From Microtetraspora sp. NBRC 16547 (GTDB taxonomy: Bacteria; Actinomycetota; Actinomycetes; Streptosporangiales; Streptosporangiaceae): a stretch of 64,000 bases of DNA. The notes under the pieces were generated by a model. The model saw only the letters and a list, made by a program, of their open reading frames with translations. It ran no database searches and was not told the origin of the DNA. Position 1 is the first letter of the stretch, and every line of letters begins with the position of its first letter. The stretch covers positions 124,001 through 188,000 of the forward strand of contig NZ_BSSE01000002.1 of NCBI RefSeq assembly GCF_030268965.1, read 5' to 3'. This document shows, piece after piece, positions 44,466-52,358 of the stretch. The position numbers and the translations under genes are program-made.

Positions 44466-45668
44466 ATGATGCGCGCAGGTCCCTCACAGGAGGAGATCCG
44501 CAGGCACAACCTGGGCACCCTGCTCCGCCATGTCCATCTCGGCGGGCCGACGTCCCGGGCCGAGCTGACCAACCGCATGGGGCTGAACCGCAGCACCATC
44601 ATGGCGCTCACCGCCGACCTGACGGCGGCGGGGCTGGTGCGCGAGGAACTGCCGCGCGAGACCGGGCGGGCCGGACGGCCCTCCCTGGTCGTCCGGCCCG
44701 AGTCCGCCCGGGTCTACGTCCTCGCCTTCGACGTTGGCGTCGACCGGCTGGTCGCTGCCCGGGTCGGCCTCGGCGGCGTGATCCTCGACCGCCGCGAGAC
44801 GGTGCGCCCGCGCGGCGGCTTCGAGATGCCGGAGGTCGTCGCGGCGCTGGCGGGCTTCGCGCGGCAGATGCACCGCAAGACCCGCCCGGACACGGTCTGC
44901 GTCGGGGTGGCGGCGGCGATCTGCGGTTCGGTCGGCCGGACGGACGGCGTCGTCAGGTTCGGGCCCAACATCGGGTTCAAGGACGCGCCGTTCGGCGAGG
45001 AGCTGTCCAAGAAGCTGGCCCTGGGCCTGCCGGTCACGGTCGGCAACGACGGCAACGTGGGCGCGATCGCCGAGCAGTCGCGCGGTGTCGGCCTCGGCTG
45101 CCGCGACCTCGTCTACCTGCACGGTGACGTGGGCATCGGCGGCGGCATCGTGGTGAACGGCCAGCTGCTCGGCGGCCTGGCCGGTTACGGCGGCGAGGTC
45201 GGCCACATGGTCGTCAACCCCGGTGGGCGTCCCTGCGCCTGCGGATCCCGCGGCTGCCTGGAGGCCGAGGTCGGGGAACGCGCGCTCATCGAGCTGGCCG
45301 GCCGCAGCACCGAGGTCACCGGCAGGGAGGCCGTGCGCGCCGTCGTCGACGCGGCCGACCGGGGGGACGTACGGGCGCAGGACGCGTTGCACAGGGTCGG
45401 CGACTGGCTCGGTCTCGGCGTGGCGAATCTGATCAACATCTTCAACCCGGAGATGGTCGTCTTCGGGGGAGTGCTGAGGGAGCTGTATCTCGGCGCGGCC
45501 GCCCAGGTCAGGACCCGGATCAACACCTCGACGCTGGTGGCGTCGCGTGAGCGGCTGCGGCTGCGCATCTCGGCGCTCGGTGACGACGCCACGGTGGTGG
45601 GGGCCGCCGAGCTGGCCTTCGCCCAGGTGCTCGCCGACCCCATCGAGGTGCTGTCACGCCTCGGCTGA
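44466..45668 (+). CDS. ROK-family transcriptional regulator
   Basis: A 400-residue repressor/activator: N-terminal winged helix (RHNLGTLLRHVHLGGPTSRAELTNRMGLNRSTIMALTADL) and a C-terminal ROK sugar-kinase-like domain with VGNDGNVGAIAEQ, DVGIGGGIVVNG, and the zinc motif GRPCACGSRGCLEAEVG. It resembles XylR/NagC-type regulators. ATG 44466 (or 44469) gives the conserved start; an ATG at 44412 overlaps the permease stop and cannot be excluded. As last gene of the sugar operon it should respond to the imported sugar. Confidence 0.92.
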   Translation: MMRAGPSQEEIRRHNLGTLLRHVHLGGPTSRAELTNRMGLNRSTIMALTADLTAAGLVREELPRETGRAGRPSLVVRPESARVYVLAFDVGVDRLVAARVGLGGVILDRRETVRPRGGFEMPEVVAALAGFARQMHRKTRPDTVCVGVAAAICGSVGRTDGVVRFGPNIGFKDAPFGEELSKKLALGLPVTVGNDGNVGAIAEQSRGVGLGCRDLVYLHGDVGIGGGIVVNGQLLGGLAGYGGEVGHMVVNPGGRPCACGSRGCLEAEVGERALIELAGRSTEVTGREAVRAVVDAADRGDVRAQDALHRVGDWLGLGVANLINIFNPEMVVFGGVLRELYLGAAAQVRTRINTSTLVASRERLRLRISALGDDATVVGAAELAFAQVLADPIEVLSRLG

Positions 45669-45678
45669 GGCGACCGGC

Positions 45679-46476
45679 TCAGGCGACCCGCGCGTTGGGC
45701 GCCGCCCAGGTGTTGCAGGCGGCGGGCGACGTCGAGTTGAAGCCGCGCTCCAGCCACCAGACCTGGTTGCGGCCCGTGCCGTGGACCGCGTCGGAGGCGT
45801 TCTTCACGGTCCAGTCCACGATGTAGTCGTACTCGCGGGGAACGACCGGCAGATGGTCCTCGGTGGCGCGGAGGAAGACGCCGGAGAAGCACTCCGCCTG
45901 CAGCTCCAGACGGTGGTTCAGCAGGTTCCGCGCGGTCCGGCTCCGCGACCGGCTGTAGTCGCTCCAGTAGGTGCCGAAGATCCCGGTCTGCTGCTGGACG
46001 TGGTGACCGTACTCGTGCGCCATGGTCTTGGCCAGGACGAGCGGGAACGGGTCCTTGATCTGGGACTGGAGCAGGCGGAAGTAGATCGTCCGCGAGGCCG
46101 GGCAGTAGTGGGCCGGGGACCACCTCGTGAACCTGCCGCAGGGCGACTTCGTGCCGGTCGTCATCACGACGACCCGCGGCGGGCTGAACCGCCAGCCGAC
46201 GGCCGTGAACTGCCGGGTCCACAGCACGTCGTTGCACCTCGCGACGAGCCGCAGGTACTGCTTGATCGAGGCGGCGCTGCCCTTACGGGGCTGCGTGGGG
46301 GAGCAGGCGATCTTCTGCGCCGAGCTCGAGCGGTAGATCTCGTTCTGGGTCAGGGTCGCGGACCCCGACGGCGCGCTCCCGGCGGCCGTACCGATCGTGG
46401 CCGACGAGGGGGCGGCGCCGGTGAGAACGATGCCGGCGACCACTCCTGCGGCCACTGCGATGAGGGGGATTCGCAT
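45679..46476 (-). CDS. secreted neutral zinc metallopeptidase, copy A
   Basis: A 265-residue exported protein: signal peptide (VAAGVVAGIVLTGAAPSSA), then the YpfJ-like zinc peptidase domain with HEYGHHVQQQTG as the HExxH site and the later NHRLELQAECFSGVF giving the third ligand. Several cysteines (SPC..., HYCPAS, ARCND) suggest disulfides. ATG 46476; a TTG at 46482 is less likely. It converges on the ROK gene with a 10-bp gap and is a diverged tandem paralogue of the next gene. Confidence 0.88.
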   Translation of the reverse strand: MRIPLIAVAAGVVAGIVLTGAAPSSATIGTAAGSAPSGSATLTQNEIYRSSSAQKIACSPTQPRKGSAASIKQYLRLVARCNDVLWTRQFTAVGWRFSPPRVVVMTTGTKSPCGRFTRWSPAHYCPASRTIYFRLLQSQIKDPFPLVLAKTMAHEYGHHVQQQTGIFGTYWSDYSRSRSRTARNLLNHRLELQAECFSGVFLRATEDHLPVVPREYDYIVDWTVKNASDAVHGTGRNQVWWLERGFNSTSPAACNTWAAPNARVA

Positions 46477-46561
46477 GGTCAAGTGAGCTTATTGCACCTG
46501 ACTGAAACGAAGTGATTGATCATGCTTTTTTCGACATGTCGTGACGCGATGGGCGCGATGG

Positions 46562-46590
46562 GTACGACCGGCCGGGCGGGCCGGCCGTAC
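46562..46590 (-). terminator. hairpin terminator after metallopeptidase B
   Basis: GTACGACCGGCC (46562-46573) and GGCCGGCCGTAC (46579-46590): a 12-bp stem with one mismatch and a 5-nt loop, directly after the stop of the second metallopeptidase on the minus strand. Confidence 0.6.
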
Positions 46591-46601
46591 GCCGCGGCAG
46601 G

Positions 46602-47378
46602 TCAGGCGACCTTCGACGCCGGGGCGGTGAAGGTGTTGCACACGCCCGGGCCGTTGCCGTTCCAGCCGCGCTTGAGCCAGTAACGGATGCTCTTGGCCTT
46701 CCCGTGGAGCACGTCGCCGTACTTCATGTCCAGCAGGTCGTCCCAGTCGAACTGGTCGCGGCCGAGCGAGTGCCACACGCTTCCGATGAACGCGCCGGAG
46801 AAGCACTCCGCCTGCAGCTCGATGCGCCGGCTCCAGGCGAAGTACGTGGCCTTGCTCGCCTTACGGGTGATCTTGTCCACCGCGGGCAGAATGCCGACCC
46901 GGTCCTGGACGAAGTGGCCGTACTCGTGCGCGATCACCTGGAACAGCTCGAACTCGGAGGGGTCGGCGAGCTGGTTCTTGTAGATGAGGATCCACATGGT
47001 CTTGTCGACCGGACAGTAGACGCCCGCGGCGTACGGGGCGGGGTACTTGCCGCAGCCCGTCTTGACGGCCGAGGTGATGAACCGCACCTTCGGCTTCGCG
47101 AACGGCAGACCCGCCTGCTTGAACTCCTCCCCCCAGGAGAGGTTGAGGCAGTCCATCAGATGGTCGAGATAGATCTTGTAAGAGTCGACGTCGTCGGGCC
47201 GGCGGTCCAGCTCCTTGCACTCCGTGAAGTCGAACTCGCCCGTCGTGTAGATCGGGTTCTTGGTCAGCGCGGCTTTGCCGGAGGGCACAGGTCGTGCAGA
47301 ACCGGAGGCGGCGGCCGTACCGGATAGGGGGAGGCTTACGATCAGCCCCATGAGCAGCGCGATAAGGGATTTCCGCAT
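46602..47378 (-). CDS. secreted neutral zinc metallopeptidase, copy B
   Basis: A 258-residue exported paralogue of copy A: signal peptide (KSLIALLMGLIVSLPLSGTAAA), zinc site HEYGHFVQDRVG, third ligand region RRIELQAECFSGAF, and the shared C-terminal pattern RYWLKRGWNGNGPGVCNTF versus WWLERGFNSTSPAACNTW in copy A. Both start the mature part with an (A)LT(K/Q)N(P/E)IY motif. The target is unknown. Divergent from dxs; an AT-rich TATATT (47423-47428, minus) may be its -10 box. Confidence 0.88.
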   Translation of the reverse strand: MRKSLIALLMGLIVSLPLSGTAAASGSARPVPSGKAALTKNPIYTTGEFDFTECKELDRRPDDVDSYKIYLDHLMDCLNLSWGEEFKQAGLPFAKPKVRFITSAVKTGCGKYPAPYAAGVYCPVDKTMWILIYKNQLADPSEFELFQVIAHEYGHFVQDRVGILPAVDKITRKASKATYFAWSRRIELQAECFSGAFIGSVWHSLGRDQFDWDDLLDMKYGDVLHGKAKSIRYWLKRGWNGNGPGVCNTFTAPASKVA

Positions 47379-47534
47379 GAGATCAACAGCGTAGGGGAAA
47401 GGTCAAGCCCCGGTAAAGCGCAAATATACCGATTCTGCTTGAAATAGTGTGAAGCTTCGATGCAGCCCATGGAAGCGTCACGGTGTTCTCGAACTAGACT
47501 CGCTCTGTTCGACGGCGAGCGGGAAGGAAGATTC

Positions 47535-49436
47535 GTGGGGATTCTGGAGACGGTGAAGGGCCCGCGGGATCTCAGGCGCCTGGACGCCGGAGAACTGTCA
47601 CGGCTCGCCGCGGAGATCCGCGAACTGCTGGTCTCGTCGGTCGCGAAGACGGGCGGGCACCTCGGCCCCAACCTCGGCGTCGTCGAGCTCACCATCGCCC
47701 TGCACCGGGTCTTCGAATCGCCGCGCGACCCCATCCTCTTCGACACCGGACACCAGGCGTACGTGCACAAGATGCTCACCGGCAGGGCCGGCGACTTCGG
47801 CACGCTGCGCCAGGAGGGCGGCCTGTCGGGATATCCCAGCCAGGCCGAGTCCGAGCACGACGTGATCGAGAACTCGCACGCCTCCACCGCCCTCTCCTAC
47901 GCCGACGGCCTGGCCAAGGCGTTCACGCTGCGCGGCGAGACCGGCCGCACGGCCGTCGCGGTCATCGGCGACGGCGCGCTGACCGGCGGCATGGCGTGGG
48001 AGGCGCTCAACAACATCGCGGGACGCAAGGACCTCCCGCTGATCATCGTCGTCAACGACAACGGCCGGTCGTACTCCCCGACCATCGGCGGCCTCGCTTC
48101 GCACCTGTCCTCTCTGCGGATGACGCAGAAGTACGAGGACGCCCTGGGGTTCGTCAAGGAGAACCTCTCCAAGGTCCCCGTCGTGGGGGCGCCCTTCTAC
48201 GACGCGCTGCACGGCGTCAAGAAGGGGATCAAGGACATCCTCGCCCCGCAGGCGATGTTCGAGGACCTCGGCCTGAAGTACGTCGGCCCGATCGACGGCC
48301 ACGACCAGGAGGCCGTGGAGGCCGCCCTGCGCAAGGCCAAGGGCTTCGGCGGGCCCGTAATCGTGCACGTCCTCACCCGCAAGGGCCAGGGCTACTCGCC
48401 CGCGGAGAACCACGACGAGGACAACTTCCACGGTCCCGGCCCGTTCGACCCCGTCACGGGCGAGGAGCGCCCCAAACCGCACAGCTGGACGAACGTGTTC
48501 AGCGACGAGATCGTCCGGCTCGGCGCCGAGCGCCCGGACATCGTCGCGATCACCGCGGCGATGCTGCACCCCGTCGGGCTGGCTCCGTTCGCCGAGGCGT
48601 ACCCCGACCGCATCTACGACGTCGGCATCGCCGAGCAGCACGCCCTGACCTCCGCGGCCGGGCTCGCGCTGGGCGGGATGCGCCCCGTGGTCGCGCTCTA
48701 CGCCACCTTCCTCAACCGGGCCTTCGACCAGCTCCTGATGGACGTCGCCCTGCACCGGCTGCCCGTCGTCGTCACGCTCGACCGCTCCGGCGTCACCGGT
48801 GACGACGGCGCCAGCCACAACGGCATGTGGGACCTGTCGATCCTCCAGGTCATCCCCGGCCTGTCGATCGCCGCGCCGCGCGACGCCGTACGGCTGCGCG
48901 AGCTGCTCGGCGAGGCCGTCTCGATCGGCGACGGGCCGTCCGTGGTCCGCTACCCCAAGGGCGCGGTCGCCAAGGACACCGAGGCCGTCGGCAAGATCGG
49001 CACGATGGACGTGCTCCGCTCCGGAGAGCCCGACGTGCTGCTGGTCGCGGTCGGCTCGATGGCCGAGATCTGCCTCGACGCCGCGGCGCTGCTGGACGCC
49101 CAGGGCATCTCCGCCACGGTGGTGGACCCGCGCTGGGTGAAGCCGCTCGACGAGGCGCTGGTCCCGGCCGCCGCCGAGCACAAGCTCGTGGTCGTCGTCG
49201 AGGACAACGGCCGGGTCGGCGGCGTGGGCGACGCGGTCGCCCGCATGCTGCGCGACGCCGACGTGGACGTGCCGGTGCGCACCTACGGCATCCCGCAGCG
49301 GTTCCTCGACCACGCCAAGCGGCCGAAGATCCTCGCCGAGATCGGCCTCACCGGGCAGGACCTCGCCCGCGAGATCACCGAGGCGGTCGCGCGGCGCTCG
49401 CCCGTCCTGGAGGACGACCCGGCCAGCCAGGTGTGA
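47535..49436 (+). CDS. dxs: 1-deoxy-D-xylulose-5-phosphate synthase
   Basis: A 633-residue TPP enzyme that condenses pyruvate and glyceraldehyde 3-phosphate, the first step of the MEP isoprenoid pathway. TPP/Mg motif [16 protein letters not shown], substrate His in [10 protein letters not shown], pyrimidine domain with [10 protein letters not shown], and C-terminal transketolase domain. GTG 47535 with GGAAGGA a few bases before gives the conserved [16 protein letters not shown] start; ATG 47460 would add 25 atypical residues. Downstream hairpin ends the transcript. In actinomycetes dxs commonly lies near acnA as here. Confidence 0.97.
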   Translation: MGILETVKGPRDLRRLDAGELSRLAAEIRELLVSSVAKTGGHLGPNLGVVELTIALHRVFESPRDPILFDTGHQAYVHKMLTGRAGDFGTLRQEGGLSGYPSQAESEHDVIENSHASTALSYADGLAKAFTLRGETGRTAVAVIGDGALTGGMAWEALNNIAGRKDLPLIIVVNDNGRSYSPTIGGLASHLSSLRMTQKYEDALGFVKENLSKVPVVGAPFYDALHGVKKGIKDILAPQAMFEDLGLKYVGPIDGHDQEAVEAALRKAKGFGGPVIVHVLTRKGQGYSPAENHDEDNFHGPGPFDPVTGEERPKPHSWTNVFSDEIVRLGAERPDIVAITAAMLHPVGLAPFAEAYPDRIYDVGIAEQHALTSAAGLALGGMRPVVALYATFLNRAFDQLLMDVALHRLPVVVTLDRSGVTGDDGASHNGMWDLSILQVIPGLSIAAPRDAVRLRELLGEAVSIGDGPSVVRYPKGAVAKDTEAVGKIGTMDVLRSGEPDVLLVAVGSMAEICLDAAALLDAQGISATVVDPRWVKPLDEALVPAAAEHKLVVVVEDNGRVGGVGDAVARMLRDADVDVPVRTYGIPQRFLDHAKRPKILAEIGLTGQDLAREITEAVARRSPVLEDDPASQV

Positions 49437-49446
49437 CGCCGGCCCC

Positions 49447-49493
49447 GTTCCCGGAAACGCGGAAACGCGCGTGATCTGCGCGTTTCCGGGAAC
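49447..49493 (+). terminator. dxs terminator with alternative pairing
   Basis: Perfect 15-bp arms GTTCCCGGAAACGCG (49447-49461) and CGCGTTTCCGGGAAC (49479-49493). A competing inner hairpin, GGAAACGCGC (49461-49470) / GCGCGTTTCC (49478-49487), shares the right arm. The stem begins 10 bp after the dxs stop. Confidence 0.85.
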
Positions 49494-49525
49494 TCTGCAG
49501 GTCATCGGGGATCGGGGGCCTGCGG

Positions 49526-51580
49526 ATGAGTCGGATGAGCATATTTCGCACGAAGTCGGTTGAAGAGTCCATCCAGGACACGCAGGGCGGGCACTACCGG
49601 CTCGTCCGCACCCTGAACGCCCTCGATCTGACCGTCTTCGGTGTCGGCGTCATCATCGGCACCGGCATCTTTGTGCTCACCGGCGTCGCGGCCAAGACCG
49701 CGGCGGGCCCGGCGGTCGCGGTCTCCTTCGTCGTCGCGGCGATCGCGTGCGGCCTGGCCGCCCTGTGCTACGCGGAGTTCGCGGCCACCGTGCCGGTCGC
49801 GGGCTCCGCCTACACCTTCGCGTATGCGACGATCGGCGAGCTCCCGGCCTGGATCATCGGCTGGGACCTGACGCTCGAACTCACCCTCGCCGCCGCCGTG
49901 GTCGCCTCCGGCTGGTCGGGCTACTTCACCTCGCTGCTGCGGAGCGTCGGCGTCAACCTGCCCCCCTCCATCGCGGGGGACACCGCCGTGGTGAACGTCC
50001 CCGCCGCGGCCATCGTGCTGCTGCTCACCGCCATCCTGATCGCGGGCATCAAGACGTCCGCCCGGTTCAACGCCGCCATGGTGGCGATCAAGATCAGCGT
50101 CGTGCTGCTCGTCATCGTGGCCGGCCTGTTCTTCCTCAAGGCGGAGAACTACCAGCCGTTCATCCCCCCGTCCCAGGAGATCGCGACCAGGGGAGGGCTC
50201 GCCGCGCCGCTCATCCAGGTGCTGTTCGGGGTGACGCCCGTCGCGTTCGGCATCTCCGGCATCTTCACCGCCGCCGCGCTGGTCTTCTTCGCCTACATCG
50301 GATTCGACGTGGTCGCCACCGCCGCCGAGGAGACCCGCGACCCGCAGCGCAACCTGCCGATCGGCATCCTCGCCTCCCTGGGGATCTGCACGTTCCTGTA
50401 CGTCGCGGTCTCCCTGGTGGTCGTCGGCATGCAGCCGTACACGGAGCTGAGCGAGACGGCGCCGCTCGCCGACGCGTTCCTCTCGGTCGGGCAGGCGTGG
50501 CTGGCCACGGTGATCAGCCTCGGCGGCATCGCCGGGCTCACCACCGTGGTGATGATTCTCATGCTCGGCCAGAGCCGGGTCCTGTTCGCCATGTGCCGCG
50601 ACAGCCTCCTGCCGCGCGGGCTCGCCCGTGTCCACCAGCGGTTCCACACGCCGTACGTGATCACCATCCTGATCGGCGTGACGACCGCGATCCTCGCCGC
50701 GCTGATCCCGCTGGCCGCGATCGCCCAGCTGGTCAACATCGGGACGCTCTTCGCGTTCGTGCTGGTCTCGATCGGCGTGGTCATCCTGCGCCGGACCCGG
50801 CCCGACCTGCCCCGCGCCTTCCGCGCGCCCTGGGTCCCCGTACTGCCGATCCTGTCCGTGCTCGCCTGTCTCTACCTGATGATCAACCTTCCGGTGGAGA
50901 CCTGGCTGCGGTTCGTCGTGTGGATGGCCGTCGGCGTCGTGCTCTACTTCGCGTACGGCGCTCGCCACAGCAGGCTCCGGCTAGCCGGTGACGCCCCGGA
51001 CCAGCAGCAGCAGCCCGGTGACGGCCAGCAGCACGGCGCTCCCGGCGAGCAGAACGCGGTAGCCGCGCACCCCGAGGCGATGCCGTCCCGCGCCGATCAG
51101 TGCCGCCAGGACCACCTTGGAACCGACCAGCACCAGGTAGAAGCCGCCGGTGAAGGCCAGGGCGGCGGTCGGGGCCCTCTCCCAGGCGGTGGCGAAGATC
51201 GGAGCGCCGACGGCGATCCAGAAGAGCCATGGGTGCGGATTAAGCATGTTGACCGCGACGCCGCGCAGCAGCTCCCTGGCGGAGGAGGGCGCCGTGACGC
51301 CGGGCTCGGGCGGCCGGGCCGTACGGACCTCGCGGGTCGAGGAGATCGCCAGGTAGATGACGTAGAGGCCGCCCACGACGGACAGGACGCGCAGGAACGC
51401 CTCGGGCAGCGCGCCGACGGCGGTGACGGAGAGCAGCACGGCCGGGAAGTCGGAGAGAAGGGGGACGCAGGCCAGCCTCAGCCCGGCCCGGAAGCCGCCC
51501 CGCAGGCTCGCCGTGATCACCAGACCGAGCAGCGCCCCCGGCGCGACCCCGGCGCCCAGCCCGAGGCTCAGCCCCAGTAA
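49526..51580 (+). CDS. APC-family amino-acid permease with antisense-derived C-terminal tail
   Basis: The first 488 residues are a standard YfnA/CAT-type amino-acid permease with about 12-14 helices: VFGVGVIIGTGIFVLTG, AGSAYTFAYATIGELPAWIIGWDL, YIGFDVVATAAEETRDPQRNLP and GARHSRLRLAG at the usual end. There the frame has no stop but runs a further 195 codons exactly opposite lysE, giving a Gln/Gly/Arg/Pro-rich tail without homology. Either the natural stop was lost or it is a sequencing error near 50985-51000. ATG 49526 or 49535 start. Amino-acid/H+ symport is expected. Confidence 0.85.
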   Translation: MSRMSIFRTKSVEESIQDTQGGHYRLVRTLNALDLTVFGVGVIIGTGIFVLTGVAAKTAAGPAVAVSFVVAAIACGLAALCYAEFAATVPVAGSAYTFAYATIGELPAWIIGWDLTLELTLAAAVVASGWSGYFTSLLRSVGVNLPPSIAGDTAVVNVPAAAIVLLLTAILIAGIKTSARFNAAMVAIKISVVLLVIVAGLFFLKAENYQPFIPPSQEIATRGGLAAPLIQVLFGVTPVAFGISGIFTAAALVFFAYIGFDVVATAAEETRDPQRNLPIGILASLGICTFLYVAVSLVVVGMQPYTELSETAPLADAFLSVGQAWLATVISLGGIAGLTTVVMILMLGQSRVLFAMCRDSLLPRGLARVHQRFHTPYVITILIGVTTAILAALIPLAAIAQLVNIGTLFAFVLVSIGVVILRRTRPDLPRAFRAPWVPVLPILSVLACLYLMINLPVETWLRFVVWMAVGVVLYFAYGARHSRLRLAGDAPDQQQQPGDGQQHGAPGEQNAVAAHPEAMPSRADQCRQDHLGTDQHQVEAAGEGQGGGRGPLPGGGEDRSADGDPEEPWVRIKHVDRDAAQQLPGGGGRRDAGLGRPGRTDLAGRGDRQVDDVEAAHDGQDAQERLGQRADGGDGEQHGREVGEKGDAGQPQPGPEAAPQARRDHQTEQRPRRDPGAQPEAQPQ

Positions 51581-51592
51581 CAACTCCCGCAA
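50981..51592 (-). CDS. LysE/RhtB-family exporter
   Basis: A 203-residue membrane protein with six helices: N-terminal GLGAGVAPGALLGLVITASLRGGFRAGLRLACVPLLSDFP, where the P-G and SD motifs are typical of LysE, and VNMLNPHPWLFWIAVGAP in the second repeat. It exports an amino acid or its derivative. The start is TTG 51592. The whole gene lies antisense to the extended 3' part of the permease frame, and both cannot be under strong coding selection there; lysE has the homology. Confidence 0.9.
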   Translation of the reverse strand: MRELLLGLSLGLGAGVAPGALLGLVITASLRGGFRAGLRLACVPLLSDFPAVLLSVTAVGALPEAFLRVLSVVGGLYVIYLAISSTREVRTARPPEPGVTAPSSARELLRGVAVNMLNPHPWLFWIAVGAPIFATAWERAPTAALAFTGGFYLVLVGSKVVLAALIGAGRHRLGVRGYRVLLAGSAVLLAVTGLLLLVRGVTG

Positions 51593-51638
51593 CCAAAACC
51601 CTCCGAATCCGCGCAGAAGGGTATCGGGACCGCTTGGG

Positions 51639-51887
51639 TCAGTCGAGCCAGGTTATGTGCACGATCGTTATCGTTCGGCGTCGTTCGCTGACATGGAAGA
51701 CGGCCAGGCCTGAGCTGCAGAAGAACGCGGCCCGGAGATCGGGGAATTCAGCGATGTTGTACTGCGGGTAGTGCCAAGGATCTTGCCGGATGCGTTCAAG
51801 GAGGAGGGCCAACGGGGCCGCAGACTCGATCGGCAGGTCATCGGCCTGGGCTCCGGCCTCTTTCGAATACCTGATCACATAGCTCAT
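51639..51887 (-). CDS. RelE/ParE-like small protein, putative toxin
   Basis: An 82-residue protein: MSYVIRYSKEAGAQADDLP, PLALLLERIRQDPWHYPQYN, then FFCSSGLAVFHVSERRRTITIVHITWLD. The helix-helix-beta-sheet layout and closing strands match RelE/ParE-superfamily toxins (compare ...IVYRVDDEERVVVILRVWHR), but catalytic residues are not evident. Its ATG overlaps the upstream gene's stop as ATGA, the usual toxin-antitoxin architecture. Moderately sure of fold, less of activity. Confidence 0.65.
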   Translation of the reverse strand: MSYVIRYSKEAGAQADDLPIESAAPLALLLERIRQDPWHYPQYNIAEFPDLRAAFFCSSGLAVFHVSERRRTITIVHITWLD

Positions 51888-52198
51888 GTCCGGCGGCGCA
51901 ACTCGTCGAGATCGGCGGGGACGGTATCGACCTCCTCGCCCGCCCGGAGCCGGTGGACGACATCCATCGTCTCCGCGCTGAGCCTGTGATTGGCCAGCAC
52001 GGCTCGTCGCCACCACTTCTCGATGATTTCGTTCACAGGATCGAGCCGGAGGCTCTCGCCCGCTTCCCGGAGCCCCTGCCGGTACTCGCTAAGGAACCGG
52101 TCCTTGAGATCGCGAGGTAGGGCTGACCAGATGGACTCGGGGACCTTCTCGATCCGAGGGGCTGAGTCGGTCCGGATGGCTTGTCCGGTCACCGTCAC
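51884..52198 (-). CDS. DUF6247-like protein, putative antitoxin
   Basis: A 104-residue, helix-rich protein. LPRDLKDRFLSEYRQGLREAGESLRLDPVNEIIEKWWRRAVLANH matches the DUF6247 pattern (an FxxEYxxAL helix followed by a LxPVxxxxxxWW helix), a family often coded just before RelE-like proteins in actinomycetes. The C-terminus (AGEEVDTVPADLDELRRR) is acidic. With the overlapping downstream gene it forms a probable type II module; DNA binding is not evident. Confidence 0.7.
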   Translation of the reverse strand: MTVTGQAIRTDSAPRIEKVPESIWSALPRDLKDRFLSEYRQGLREAGESLRLDPVNEIIEKWWRRAVLANHRLSAETMDVVHRLRAGEEVDTVPADLDELRRRT

Positions 52199-52290
52199 TC
52201 TCCTTCACGGCCGGGCCGGTTCGGGTGAGGACAGCTTAAGCCTCGCGCCCGCGGCCCGCCGTTCCCACTGTGTCGGGAGGGGAGAGAATT

Positions 52291-52324
52291 CCACCCGGAG
52301 CCACTGTTCCGTGACCCCGGGTGG
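52291..52324. terminator. possible hairpin terminator
   Basis: CCACCCGG (52291-52298) and CCGGGTGG (52317-52324), 8-bp stem, 18-nt loop, 35 bp beyond the end of the fadB operon on the minus strand. Weak but well placed. Confidence 0.4.
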
Positions 52325-52358
52325 ACGACGACCATAAGGCAGGCGCTGGGTGTGTCGC

